A stretch of 64,000 nucleotides of DNA, from NCBI RefSeq assembly GCF_000341225.1, contig NZ_ANAC01000017.1, positions 1 through 64,000 on the forward strand, read 5' to 3'. The notes under the pieces were generated by a model. The model ran no database searches. It was not told the DNA's origin and saw only the letters and a list, made by a program, of their open reading frames with translations. Positions 54,867 through 63,256 of the stretch are shown piece after piece. Within the stretch, counting starts at the first letter, position 1; every line of letters begins with the position of its first letter. The stretch comes from Nocardiopsis alba DSM 43377. Its GTDB lineage: Bacteria; Actinomycetota; Actinomycetes; Streptosporangiales; Streptosporangiaceae. The position numbers were made by a program, and so were the translations under genes.

Positions 54867-54902
54867 GTAGTACTACAAACTGTAGTGCTACGAGTTGTCG
54901 TA
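54867..54902 (-). promoter_or_regulatory. Two overlapping dyads upstream of cydA
   Basis: TACTACA-AAC-TGTAGTG forms the centre of an inverted repeat (54867-54891, one mismatch over ten base pairs). A second inverted repeat, TACGA-GTTG-TCGTA (54889-54902), overlaps its end. The TACTACA/TGTAGTA form resembles operators of BlaI/MecI-family repressors. It is not the TTGTGAA-type Rex site described for cyd genes in Streptomyces. Binder unknown; no BlaI gene is in the window. Confidence 0.5.
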
Positions 54903-54965
54903 ATCGAGGGACCCCCCTGTGAAACAGGGCTCACCCGGCTCCGCGTCGGTGTCGAGGGCACGAGA

Positions 54966-55004
54966 ACGGCGGCGCGCCCCCGGGGTCCGGGGGTGCGCCG
55001 CCGT
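54966..55004 (-). terminator. Terminator of the DUF305 gene
   Basis: Stem ACGGCGGCGC ... GCGCCGCCGT with a further CCCCCG/CGGGGG pairing, in the gap between the DUF305 gene and cydA. Confidence 0.7.
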
Positions 55005-55106
55005 GTGTCCGTCCTGCGTCGGCGAGGCGTCGTCGCAGGTGAGGAGGGGTGCGGGGAGAGAAGCGGCGAGACCGGGATCGACCGTCGGTGGTCTCGACCA
55101 CATCCG

Positions 55107-55817
55107 TCAGCCGCGCGTCTCCAGCATCCGTTCCATGTTCTCCATCTCGGAGGTCTGGGCGTCGACCATGCCCTGGGCGAGGTTCACGACCAGATCCTCG
55201 TTGCCCAGGTCCACCTCGGCCTCGGCCATCTCGATCCCGCCCAGGTGGTGGGCGATCATCAGGTCGAGGAACATCACCTCGGCCTCCTCGCCCTCCGACT
55301 CCTGGAGGGCGACGAGTTGTTCGCTGGTGGCCAGGCCCGGCATGGTGTCGGGCACCTCGCCCTCACCGCCGCCGTGGTCGTGGCCCTCCATCCAGGTCAT
55401 CGGAGGCTCCGACGCCCGGGAGTTGAGTCCCCACGCGGCCAGCCATCCCTGCATCATCCCGATCTGGGCCTGCTGGGTCCGGGCCATGTCCATCGCCACG
55501 GTGTGCAGCTCGGGATCGTCGGTCTTGTCGAGGATGATCATCGACATGTCCACCGCCTGAGCGTGGTGGGCGCTCATGTCCCGCAGGAAGCCGGCGTCGG
55601 GGCCGGTGTCCAGCGGGTGTGAGGGACGTCCCACCAGAAAACCGCCGGCCAGCGCCAGAACCACGAGGACCACGGCCGTCCAGAGCGGAACGGAACGTGG
55701 CCCGGCGGGCGACTCCCGCTTCGGGGAGAAACCCTCGGGCAGGTCCGATTCGTCATCGTGTACGGCGTTGTCGTCGTCGCGGGTATCCCCGGACGCCGAT
55801 CCGGTTACTCGGTCCAT
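55107..55817 (-). CDS. DUF305 membrane-anchored protein
   Basis: 236 residues from ATG 55817 (GGGG eight bases upstream; a TTG at 55856 is a longer option). A single membrane helix (about residues 43-62) is followed by an extracellular DUF305 region with two HH motifs, FLRDMSAHHAQAVDMS and DLMIAHHLGGIEMAE, and many Met and His residues. Family members are ferritin-like and often sit near metal-handling genes; copper binding is suspected, not proven. Divergent from the DUF3105 gene, 90 bases apart. Confidence 0.88.
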   Translation of the reverse strand: MDRVTGSASGDTRDDDNAVHDDESDLPEGFSPKRESPAGPRSVPLWTAVVLVVLALAGGFLVGRPSHPLDTGPDAGFLRDMSAHHAQAVDMSMIILDKTDDPELHTVAMDMARTQQAQIGMMQGWLAAWGLNSRASEPPMTWMEGHDHGGGEGEVPDTMPGLATSEQLVALQESEGEEAEVMFLDLMIAHHLGGIEMAEAEVDLGNEDLVVNLAQGMVDAQTSEMENMERMLETRG

Positions 55818-55907
55818 TCGATTCACCCCGGTCAAATCGCCCCACTCTGGTGACAAAGTAGAGGATAGGTAAAGTCCTGTTCGACCACATGTATCCCAGG
55901 AGACTCA

Positions 55908-56690
55908 GTGGCCAAGAAATCGAAGGCGGAGGAGCGTCGCGCCCGAGCGGCCGCGCTGCGTGAGGCGCAGCGGAAGAAGGACCGCCGTAACAAAGCCCTC
56001 AAGATCGCTGGTGCCAGCGTAGCGGGGGCCGCTGTACTGGGCCTCCTGGGTACCGCGATCTTCATGGAGTTGAAGAGCCGCAACATCGAAGGCGTCGCCG
56101 AGTACGAGGTCGGTGACTTCAGCCATGTGGACGTCGGCGAGAAGGTGGACTACGAACAGTCCCCTCCGGTGGGCGGACAGCACTGGCCCTACTGGCAGAA
56201 CTGTGGCGTCTACACCGACCCGATCACGCCCGAGTTCGGCGTCCACTCCCTGGAACACGGCGCCGTATGGATCAATTACGACCCGGAGCTGCCCGAGGAG
56301 AAGGTGACGGCTCTGGAAGGCTTCTACAACCCGGGCGACTACCTTCTGGTGACCCCCTACGAGGGTGACATGGACGCCCCGATCGTCGCCTCCAGTTGGG
56401 GCAGACAGATCTCCGTCGACGCCCCCGACGACGAGAACCTCCTCCGCTTCGTGCAGCTCTACGAGCGCGGTACCGACGTCCCCGAACCGGGCGCGGCCTG
56501 CTCCGGATCGGTCCAGGAGACCCAGGCCGACTTCGAGGCCCAGCTCGCCGAACAGGCCGAGAACCCCGAGGCCCTCGAAGGCGCGGAGAACGACGACCAG
56601 GGTTCCGACCCCGACAACGAGGACACCGACGGCGAGGCCGCCAAGGAGGACGAGGCGACCGAGGACGACGGGTCCGCGGAGGACGAGTAG
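55908..56690 (+). CDS. DUF3105 membrane protein
   Basis: 260 residues from GTG 55908 (AGGAG upstream). A Lys/Arg-rich cytosolic head and one membrane helix (about 30-52) precede the DUF3105 domain, marked by SPPVGGQHWPYWQNCGVY and FGVHSLEHGAVWINYDP, with a CS-containing end. The tail (about 210-260) is a highly acidic low-complexity stretch. The family pairs with DUF305 in many actinobacteria; the His-rich blocks suggest a metal or redox role, still unproven. Confidence 0.9.
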   Translation: MAKKSKAEERRARAAALREAQRKKDRRNKALKIAGASVAGAAVLGLLGTAIFMELKSRNIEGVAEYEVGDFSHVDVGEKVDYEQSPPVGGQHWPYWQNCGVYTDPITPEFGVHSLEHGAVWINYDPELPEEKVTALEGFYNPGDYLLVTPYEGDMDAPIVASSWGRQISVDAPDDENLLRFVQLYERGTDVPEPGAACSGSVQETQADFEAQLAEQAENPEALEGAENDDQGSDPDNEDTDGEAAKEDEATEDDGSAEDE

Positions 56691-56719
56691 CGATACCGGC
56701 CCCGAACCCGCCGGACGGA

Positions 56720-56757
56720 ACGGGGGCGGGGAACGATCCGTCGTTCCCCGCCCCCGT
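56720..56757. terminator. Bidirectional terminator between the DUF3105 and DUF3515 genes
   Basis: Perfect stem of about 16 bp (ACGGGGGCGGGGAACG with its complement), six-base loop, between convergent genes. Confidence 0.8.
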
Positions 56758-56771
56758 GCGCGTGTCCGGGG

Positions 56772-57230
56772 TCAGACCCCGCTGTCGGCGCGCTCGTCCA
56801 GATGCTCGGCGATCAGCTCGCTCACCTCGGACAGCGCGGCCGCGGGCGCGCCGTAGGAGCTCGGGACGCTCAGCTCCACGTAGGCCTCCCGCTGGACGGC
56901 GGTGAACACCGTGGGGGCGTCCTCCGGCTGCGGCAGCCAGGCCACGTCGCCCACCTCCATGAGGACCGAGTCCATCTCCAGACCGGAGGGGCGGGGAACG
57001 CCGCAACGCAGACCGATGGGCGGGTCCCCCCAGGCCGCCATGACCTCGGACTCGGGCTGGAGGGTGGCGCGGTCGGCGCCGAGAAGGGTGTCGGGAAGGT
57101 CGGCGACCAGGGCGGCGCAGGGCTCGGCCGTGTTCGGTTCGGCTTCGAAGGGCTGCATCTGCACGGTCTGGCCACAGCCCGCCGTCAGCAGGGCGACGAC
57201 ACATGCCACCCCGAAGTACCGTTTCAGCAC
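56772..57230 (-). CDS. DUF3515 lipoprotein
   Basis: 152 residues from GTG 57230 (GAGG six bases upstream). Signal peptide ends in a lipobox LTAGC, so a membrane lipoprotein outside the cell. The DUF3515 domain carries CAALVADLP, a WGDPPIGLRCGVPRP segment and a C-terminal helix. Function unknown. Position next to ddl/thiL is conserved in many actinobacteria. Confidence 0.88.
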   Translation of the reverse strand: MLKRYFGVACVVALLTAGCGQTVQMQPFEAEPNTAEPCAALVADLPDTLLGADRATLQPESEVMAAWGDPPIGLRCGVPRPSGLEMDSVLMEVGDVAWLPQPEDAPTVFTAVQREAYVELSVPSSYGAPAAALSEVSELIAEHLDERADSGV

Positions 57231-57262
57231 AAGCAACCTCGCTCCGTCGACGCGATCGACAC

Positions 57263-57496
57263 TCAGATGTTGATGATGGGACAGGTCAGAGTACGCGCGA
57301 TACCGTCGAGCCGCTGGATTCGGGCCACCACGAGAGCGCCCAGGGCGTCGATGTCCTCGGCCTCGGCCTGAACGATCACATCGTAGGGACCCGTGACGTC
57401 ACTCGCCTTCTCGACCCCTTCGATCCCGCGGATACGCTCGGTGACCTCTCCGGACCGCTCGACCTCGGTCTGGACCAGAATGTACGCCTGCACCAT
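57263..57496 (-). CDS. Stand-alone Lrp/AsnC ligand-binding (RAM) domain protein
   Basis: 77 residues covering only the C-terminal RAM domain of Lrp-type regulators: MVQAYILVQTEVE, then VTGPYDVIVQAEAED and a final CPIINI. There is no DNA-binding helix-turn-helix. AAGGAG lies six bases before the ATG. Such small proteins may oligomerise and bind amino acids, or modulate full-length Lrp proteins. Divergent from thiL. Confidence 0.9.
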   Translation of the reverse strand: MVQAYILVQTEVERSGEVTERIRGIEGVEKASDVTGPYDVIVQAEAEDIDALGALVVARIQRLDGIARTLTCPIINI

Positions 57497-57658
57497 GTTC
57501 TACTCCTTCGCGCTGTGCCGTGTGTGAGCCGAGAGCGGACGCCGTCCGGGTCGGGCACAGCAGAGGACGACGGAGGACGAACGCGGGGTCCGGACTCGGT
57601 ACCCGATCGCGGGGTCCGGACCACCGTGCCGGAGCGTCACCGTACCCTGATCTGCGTG

Positions 57659-58648
57659 ATGACCACCATTGAGGGCCTTGGTGAGTTCGCTCTGATCACA
57701 CGCGTGACGAGCCAATTCCCCAGGACGGCCGATGTAATCCTCGGACCGGGTGACGATGCCGCCGTCGTGGCCTCTCCCGACGGGCGCACCGTCGCCAGTA
57801 CGGACCTGCTGGTCGAGGGGCGCCACTTCAAACGGGAATGGTCGACCGCGCGTGACGTCGGACACCGTGCCGTGGCGCAGAACTACGCCGACATCATGGC
57901 GATGGGCGCGCGCCCGACCGGGATGCTCATCGGTTTCGCCGCCCCGCCCGACCTTCCCGTGGTGTGGGCCGAGGAGTTCACCGCCGGCGCCCGGGACGAG
58001 TGCGCGCTCGCCGGCGGGGCCGTCGTCGGCGGGGACATGGTGGGGTCGGACGTGCTGACCATCGCCGTCACCGCGCTGGGTGACCTGGAGGGGCGTTCCC
58101 CGGTGCGGAGGGACGGCGCGGGACCGGGAGAGATCGTCGCCTACACCGGGCATCTGGGGCTCTCCGCCGCCGGACTGGCCCTGCTCGATCAAGGGCTGGA
58201 GGGGCCCGGTGAGTGCCTGGACGAGCACCGTAGGCCCTCGCCCCCCTACACCGCCGGCCCGGAGGCGGCCCGACTCGGAGCCACGGCCATGCTCGACGTC
58301 AGCGACGGGCTCCTCCAGGACCTGGGGCACATCGCCGCTTCGAGCGGGGTGGCCATCGACCTGGAATCGGAGGCGTTCTCCCCCGAGCCGGCGCTCCTCG
58401 AAGCCGTCCGTGTACTCGGTGCCCCCGAAGGGAAGGCTCTGGACGCCGCCCGCCGTCTCATGCTCTCGGGAGGAGAGGATCACGCGCTGGCCGCGGTCTT
58501 CCCCTCCGAGGTCGAACTCCCCGATCACTGGCGCAGGGTGGGGGCCACACGTTCTCTCCCGGAAGGGGCGCGAAGCGGTGACGTACGTGTCACCGTGGAC
58601 GGAACCGTGATGGACGGTGGAGGGTGGGATCATTTCCGTCGAGGGTGA
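57659..58648 (+). CDS. thiL: Thiamine-monophosphate kinase
   Basis: Phosphorylates thiamine monophosphate to the active diphosphate (TPP), the cofactor of the IlvB protein. 329 residues with LGEFALITR, the Asp-rich metal site GPGDDAAVV, STDLLVEGRHF, QNYADIMAMGARP and a C-terminal AIR-synthase-like fold including LDVSDGLLQDL. ATG 57659 (or GTG 57656) has no ribosome site; TACCCT at about 57643 suggests a leaderless mRNA. Confidence 0.94.
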   Translation: MTTIEGLGEFALITRVTSQFPRTADVILGPGDDAAVVASPDGRTVASTDLLVEGRHFKREWSTARDVGHRAVAQNYADIMAMGARPTGMLIGFAAPPDLPVVWAEEFTAGARDECALAGGAVVGGDMVGSDVLTIAVTALGDLEGRSPVRRDGAGPGEIVAYTGHLGLSAAGLALLDQGLEGPGECLDEHRRPSPPYTAGPEAARLGATAMLDVSDGLLQDLGHIAASSGVAIDLESEAFSPEPALLEAVRVLGAPEGKALDAARRLMLSGGEDHALAAVFPSEVELPDHWRRVGATRSLPEGARSGDVRVTVDGTVMDGGGWDHFRRG

Positions 58649-58660
58649 TCCCTTTTGGAT

Positions 58661-58688
58661 TTGTCCCGTTTACCGATCGCGCTAGGCT
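58661..58688 (+). promoter_or_regulatory. Promoter of the CBM2-like gene
   Basis: TTGTCC (58661-58666) and TAGGCT (58683-58688) with a 16-base spacer, about 138 bases before the next start. Confidence 0.5.
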
Positions 58689-58825
58689 TTGCCATCGCGG
58701 CCGGCGTCGCCCCAAGGGCGGCCGATCGGCCCATCGAGCGGCACCGGGCCGATCCACCGGGACCATTCCGATCACGGTCGAGGTAGGAAGACGGAGCAGC
58801 GTCGAGAGGCGGTCTATGAGGCGGC

Positions 58826-59476
58826 ATGGCTAAGCGGTACGGCCCCCGCCGCGGAGCCCACCGCAGCGAACCGGAGAACGCCGGTGCCCTGCGGCGGATC
58901 GGCGGCTTCCTCGAGAGCACGGTCCCCAAACGGGTCGAACCTCCCCGACTCCTCAACGTCCTCATCGTCTCCGGCGTGATCCTGGGCCTGCTCCTCTTCG
59001 GCTACAGCACCACTCAGATCTACCTTCAGTTCGGCGGGGCCCCCGGCGCGACCGAGGAGACCGGGCCCCGCGACGGGAGCGACCACGACGAGGTCTCACC
59101 CGGGCCCGAGGAGAGCGACCCCGCCGGGCGACAGGAGCGGGAGGGCCCCCGGACCCAGGCCGGGACCGAACCGGCCACGGTCGTCTACCAGGTACTGGAG
59201 TCCTCGGAACTCGGGTTCACCGGACACGTCATCGTCACCAACACCTCCAGGAGCTCCCTCGACGGCTGGGAACTGGCCCTGGCCTTCGACAGTGTCCAGA
59301 TCACCCACGTCGACGGCGCGGACTGGGAACCGATGGAGGACGGGATCCTGGCCCGCCGCTCCGGACCCGACGCCGGATTGGCCCCGGGAGACTCGGTCTC
59401 GCTCACCTTCGAGGCCATCGGTTCCGCCCAGAGCCCGACCCGCTGTTCGCTCAACGGCCACGTGTGCCGACTCTGA
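58826..59476 (+). CDS. Membrane-anchored CBM2-like domain protein
   Basis: 216 residues. A basic N-terminus, one membrane helix (about 43-62, LNVLIVSGVILGLLLFGYST), an acidic/Pro linker (65-115), and a C-terminal domain resembling carbohydrate-binding module family 2: VIVTNTSRSSLDGWELALAF, then ITHVDGADWEP and a final Cys pair (TRCSLNGHVCRL). No catalytic domain is present. The module should face outside and may bind cell-surface or environmental polysaccharide. It is a single gene between thiL and rpmB. Confidence 0.8.
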   Translation: MAKRYGPRRGAHRSEPENAGALRRIGGFLESTVPKRVEPPRLLNVLIVSGVILGLLLFGYSTTQIYLQFGGAPGATEETGPRDGSDHDEVSPGPEESDPAGRQEREGPRTQAGTEPATVVYQVLESSELGFTGHVIVTNTSRSSLDGWELALAFDSVQITHVDGADWEPMEDGILARRSGPDAGLAPGDSVSLTFEAIGSAQSPTRCSLNGHVCRL

Positions 59477-59524
59477 ACCGCTCCGAGGGGCCCGGAGGCG
59501 CCGGCCACCGGACGCGCACACGGA

Positions 59525-59556
59525 AAAGGCCCCCCGACCGAAGTCGGAGGGCCTTT
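59525..59556. terminator. Bidirectional terminator between the CBM2-like gene and rpmB
   Basis: AAAGGCCC ... GGGCCTTT arms with inner CCGAC/GTCGG and loop CGAA; T/A-flanked on both sides, serving convergent genes. Confidence 0.8.
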
Positions 59557-59584
59557 CCCACAATCTCGAAAAGGGGCGGGAGAC

Positions 59585-59770
59585 CTAGCGGGTCACCTTG
59601 CCGGCCTTGATGCACGAGGTGCACGCGTTCACACGCTTGGGCGTGCCGCCCACGCGGGTGCGAACGGTCTGGATGTTGGGGTTCCAGCGGCGGCGGGTGC
59701 GACGGTGCGAGTGGGAAACACTGTTACCGAACCCTGGTCCCTTGCCGCAGACGTCGCAGACGGAAGCCAC
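59585..59770 (-). CDS. rpmB: 50S ribosomal protein L28
   Basis: 61-residue L28. GTG 59770 preceded by GGAG. Zinc-binding pairs CDVC and CTSC are present (the C+ form), with the usual [14 protein letters not shown] core. Ribosomal protein placement divergent from recG is standard. Confidence 0.96.
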   Translation of the reverse strand: MASVCDVCGKGPGFGNSVSHSHRRTRRRWNPNIQTVRTRVGGTPKRVNACTSCIKAGKVTR

Positions 59771-60195
59771 GGTAACTCCATTCAAGCGCTCGGGATCGCG
59801 CACGTCGCCGCACGCGAAGGTTCATCCGACCGGGAGAGGTCGGGCGGACAGGTCGGCGAGAACGCCAACCTCGGAAGAGTACACGACGGACATGTCCGAA
59901 GGTGGAATCGGACCACTGGACGGTATCCGTTCGCGCAACGGTGGGGCATGGTGCGGCCGAAGCCTTGCGCACCTCACCGAAGCATCGAGATCAGCCACAC
60001 GGGCATGGCGAAAACGCGATGAACTCTGCCGAGTATACCGTTCCTGAGCAGTGGACGTGTGGCTCGCCGGAGAGCACCCCGATCGATCCGGGGCCGACGG
60101 CGCTCCGATCCGCCTTCGTGCGGCGGGACCGGCGCGTCTCACCGGAGGTCTAACGTGGCGTTGGATCGACGTACCAGTCCAGGACGGGGACGACA
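59771..60195. other. Gap between rpmB and recG
   Basis: 425 bases without a supported gene. A perfect palindrome CGGACATGTCCG is at 59887-59898. On the minus strand TATACT (complement of 60034-60039) could be a -10 element for rpmB. A DAK-domain gene often found here in actinomycetes is absent. Open frames (59902-60153 plus strand; 59822-60142 minus strand) have weak codon bias. Confidence 0.4.
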
Positions 60196-62415
60196 GTGAG
60201 CACCTGGGACGAGCCGCTGCGCAAGGGACCGCTCGGCGGCAGGACGGCCAAGGCCCTGGCCGACAAACTCGACCTGCGCACCCTCGGGGACCTGCTGCGC
60301 TACTACCCGCGCCGCTACGACCGCCGTGGCGACCTCACCGACCTCGCGCTGCTACGCGAGGGCGAGGACGTCACCGTGCAGGCCAAGGTCCTCGACGCCC
60401 GCAGGAAGACCGTTCCGGCCCGGCAGGGACGCCGCCGCATGGACATGATGGAGGCCACCGTCACCGACGGCACCGGCCGCCTGCACCTGACCTTCTTCAA
60501 CCGCGGCTCCTACCACCAGAACGCCCTGGTTCCGGGACGACTGGCGATGTTCTCCGGTCGGGTCTCGACCTTCAAGGGACGCCGACAGCTCGACCATCCC
60601 GAGTACGTCCTGCTCGACGAGGACGGCTCGGAAGGGGAGGCCGCCCGCGCCTACGCCGACGAGGTCATCCCGGTCTACCCCGCGGTGAAGGGGCTGGACT
60701 CGGCCACCATCGCCCGCTCCATCGGGGTCGCCCTCGACTACGCGGTGGACATACCCGACCCGCTCCCGCCCCGGCTGCGCGAGGACCGGGGACTTCTGGG
60801 CGTGCACGAGGCCCTGACCCGTATCCATCGGCCCCGGGACATGGATCAACTGCGCCCGGCCCGGCGCAGGTTGAAGTGGGACGAGGCGTTCGTCCTCCAA
60901 CTGGCCCTGGCTCGACGCCGCCGTGAATCCGAGGACCTGCCCGCCCGACCCCGACCGGGAGCGGAGGGCGGCATCCTCGACTCCTTCGACGCACGGCTGC
61001 CCTTCACCCTCACCGACGGTCAGCGCGAGGTCGGCGATCGATTGGCCGAACGGCTGGACGCCACCCACCCCATGCACTGCCTCCTCCAAGGGGACGTGGG
61101 CGCGGGCAAGACCCTCGTGGCCCTGCGCGCCATGCTGCGGGTGGTCGACTCCGGTGGACAGGCCGTCATGCTCGCCCCCACCGAGGTCCTCGCCCAGCAG
61201 CACCACCGCTCGATCGGCGCCATGCTCGGGGACCTGGCCAGGGCCGGGCAGATCGACGGAGCGGAGAACGCCACACGCGTGGCCCTGCTGACCGGTTCGA
61301 TGAACGCCGCCTCCCGCAGGGAGGCCCTGTTGGACGCCGCGTCGGGGGCCGCGGGGATCGTGGTGGGCACCCACGCCCTCCTCCAAGAGCACGTCTCCTT
61401 CGCCGACCTGGGCCTGGTCGTGGTCGACGAACAGCACCGCTTCGGGGTGGAACAGCGCGACGCCCTGCGGGAGAAGGCCACCGACGGTCGACCCCACGTC
61501 CTGGTCATGACCGCCACACCCATCCCGCGCACGGTCGCGATGACCGTCTACGGAGACCTGGACGTGGTGGCGCTGACCCAGCTGCCCCAGGGACGGTCCC
61601 CGGTGTCCACGCACGTGGTCCCCACCGGTGAGAAACCCCACTACCTGGCCCGGGCCTGGGAACGGATCCGCGAGGAGGTCGGTCGAGGACACCAGGCGTT
61701 CGTGGTCTGCCCCCGGATCGGCGATGGACCCGACGGCTCCGGCGGGGGAGAGGCCGGAGACGAGGTGGACGCCCCGAAGGAGGAGGAAGCCCAGGGGGCC
61801 CGGCCGCCGTTGGCCGTCCTCGACGTCCTGGCCCGGCTGAAGGAGGGGCCGTTGGCCGATGTGCGCCTGGAGGCCCTGCACGGCCGGATGGCGCCCGACG
61901 ACAAGGACGCGGTCATGCGCCGCCTCAACGCGGGGGAGACCGACGTCGTCGTCTCCACCACCGTCATCGAGGTGGGAGTGGACGTCCCCAACGCCACCGT
62001 CATGGCGATCATGGACGCCGACCGCTTCGGGATCTCCCAGCTCCACCAGCTCCGCGGACGGGTGGGCCGTGGTCGGCTTCCGGGGCTGTGCCTGCTGGTC
62101 ACCGACTCCGAGGAGGGCACCCCGGCCCGTGAGCGCCTGGCCGCGGTGGCCTCCACCACGGACGGCTTCGAGCTCTCCCGCGCCGACCTGGAGATGCGGC
62201 GTGAGGGCGACGTGCTCGGCGACGCCCAGTCCGGGAACCGCTCCAGCCTGCGGATGCTCACCCTGGCCTATGACGAGGAACTCATCGGCCAGGCCCGGGA
62301 GGAGGCCACCCGCCACGTGGCGGAGGACCCCGACCTGAAGGCGTATCCGCCCTTGGCGGAGGCGCTGGCGGCCCTGCTCCCCGAGGAGCGGGCCGAGTAC
62401 CTCGACAAGACCTGA
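60196..62415 (+). CDS. recG: ATP-dependent DNA helicase RecG
   Basis: 739-residue branch-migration helicase for fork reversal and recombination intermediates. An N-terminal wedge/OB region (about 30-170) leads to two helicase domains: Walker A GDVGAGKT, DEQHRFGVEQ (DEAD-box variant), TATPIPRT, and motif VI LRGRVGRG. A ~30-residue Gly/Glu/Pro insertion (SGGGEAGDEVDAPKEEEA) in the second domain is uncommon. GTG 60196 with GGGGA upstream. Confidence 0.96.
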   Translation: MSTWDEPLRKGPLGGRTAKALADKLDLRTLGDLLRYYPRRYDRRGDLTDLALLREGEDVTVQAKVLDARRKTVPARQGRRRMDMMEATVTDGTGRLHLTFFNRGSYHQNALVPGRLAMFSGRVSTFKGRRQLDHPEYVLLDEDGSEGEAARAYADEVIPVYPAVKGLDSATIARSIGVALDYAVDIPDPLPPRLREDRGLLGVHEALTRIHRPRDMDQLRPARRRLKWDEAFVLQLALARRRRESEDLPARPRPGAEGGILDSFDARLPFTLTDGQREVGDRLAERLDATHPMHCLLQGDVGAGKTLVALRAMLRVVDSGGQAVMLAPTEVLAQQHHRSIGAMLGDLARAGQIDGAENATRVALLTGSMNAASRREALLDAASGAAGIVVGTHALLQEHVSFADLGLVVVDEQHRFGVEQRDALREKATDGRPHVLVMTATPIPRTVAMTVYGDLDVVALTQLPQGRSPVSTHVVPTGEKPHYLARAWERIREEVGRGHQAFVVCPRIGDGPDGSGGGEAGDEVDAPKEEEAQGARPPLAVLDVLARLKEGPLADVRLEALHGRMAPDDKDAVMRRLNAGETDVVVSTTVIEVGVDVPNATVMAIMDADRFGISQLHQLRGRVGRGRLPGLCLLVTDSEEGTPARERLAAVASTTDGFELSRADLEMRREGDVLGDAQSGNRSSLRMLTLAYDEELIGQAREEATRHVAEDPDLKAYPPLAEALAALLPEERAEYLDKT

Positions 62416-62490
62416 TCGGTCTCCCCGCGTCGTCGATCCACCGGGCGGCGCGGGGGAGGGGCGGCCGAAGACCCCACTACCGTGGTGGCC

Positions 62491-63057
62491 ATGACCCGCA
62501 TCATCGCAGGGGCGGCGGGTGGCCGACGGATCACCGCCCCCGACGGCCGCACCACCAGGCCCACCAGTGACCGCGCCCGGGAGGCGTTGTTCTCCTCGGT
62601 CCAATCCGACCTGGGCTCCCTCGAGGGGGTCCGGGTGATGGACCTGTACGCGGGATCGGGGGCGATCGGTCTGGAGGCCCTCTCCCGCGGCGCCGCGCAC
62701 GCCCTACTGGTGGAGGCCGACCGCAGGGCCGCCCAGGTGGTCCGCGACAACATCGCCGCCCTGCGCATGCCCGGAGCGCGCCTGGTCGCCGACCGGGTGG
62801 AGCGGGTCCTGGCCCGGGACAACACCGGTGACCCCTACGACCTGGTCGTCGCCGACCCGCCCTACGCGGTCACCGACGAGGAGGTCGGCTCGATCCTGTC
62901 GGACCTGGTCGCCCACGGCTGGACCACGACGGACACGGTGGTCGTGGTCGAGCGCTCCAAACGCGGTCCGGAACCCGCCTGGCCGAAGGGGATCGAGCTC
63001 GATCGCAGCCGGAAGTACGGCGAGGCGATCCTCTGGTACGCGAGGGCAACCGGGTAG
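62491..63057 (+). CDS. rsmD: 16S rRNA (guanine(966)-N2)-methyltransferase
   Basis: 188 residues. The SAM-binding motif DLYAGSGAIGLEALSRGA and catalytic VVADPPYAV (NPPY-type DPPY) are typical of RsmD. Start at ATG 62491; TACCGT at about 62478 suggests a leaderless mRNA. Sits between recG and coaD as in many actinobacteria. Confidence 0.94.
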   Translation: MTRIIAGAAGGRRITAPDGRTTRPTSDRAREALFSSVQSDLGSLEGVRVMDLYAGSGAIGLEALSRGAAHALLVEADRRAAQVVRDNIAALRMPGARLVADRVERVLARDNTGDPYDLVVADPPYAVTDEEVGSILSDLVAHGWTTTDTVVVVERSKRGPEPAWPKGIELDRSRKYGEAILWYARATG

Positions 63058-63256
63058 AAAGCGGGCACACGTCACGTTTTCCGGCTTATCGCACGGGAAG
63101 GTTCACACGATCCATGGAAGGTCGTGGGGATGACGTTCTTCGAACCCACCCTGGGTGATTGCGGGCATGATGTGAGTGTTGTCCGAATCGGGGGTCGGGT
63201 GAGGAACCCCGACGACCATGAGAGTCGTGAGCAGTTCTGGAGAGGGGCGATCCATC

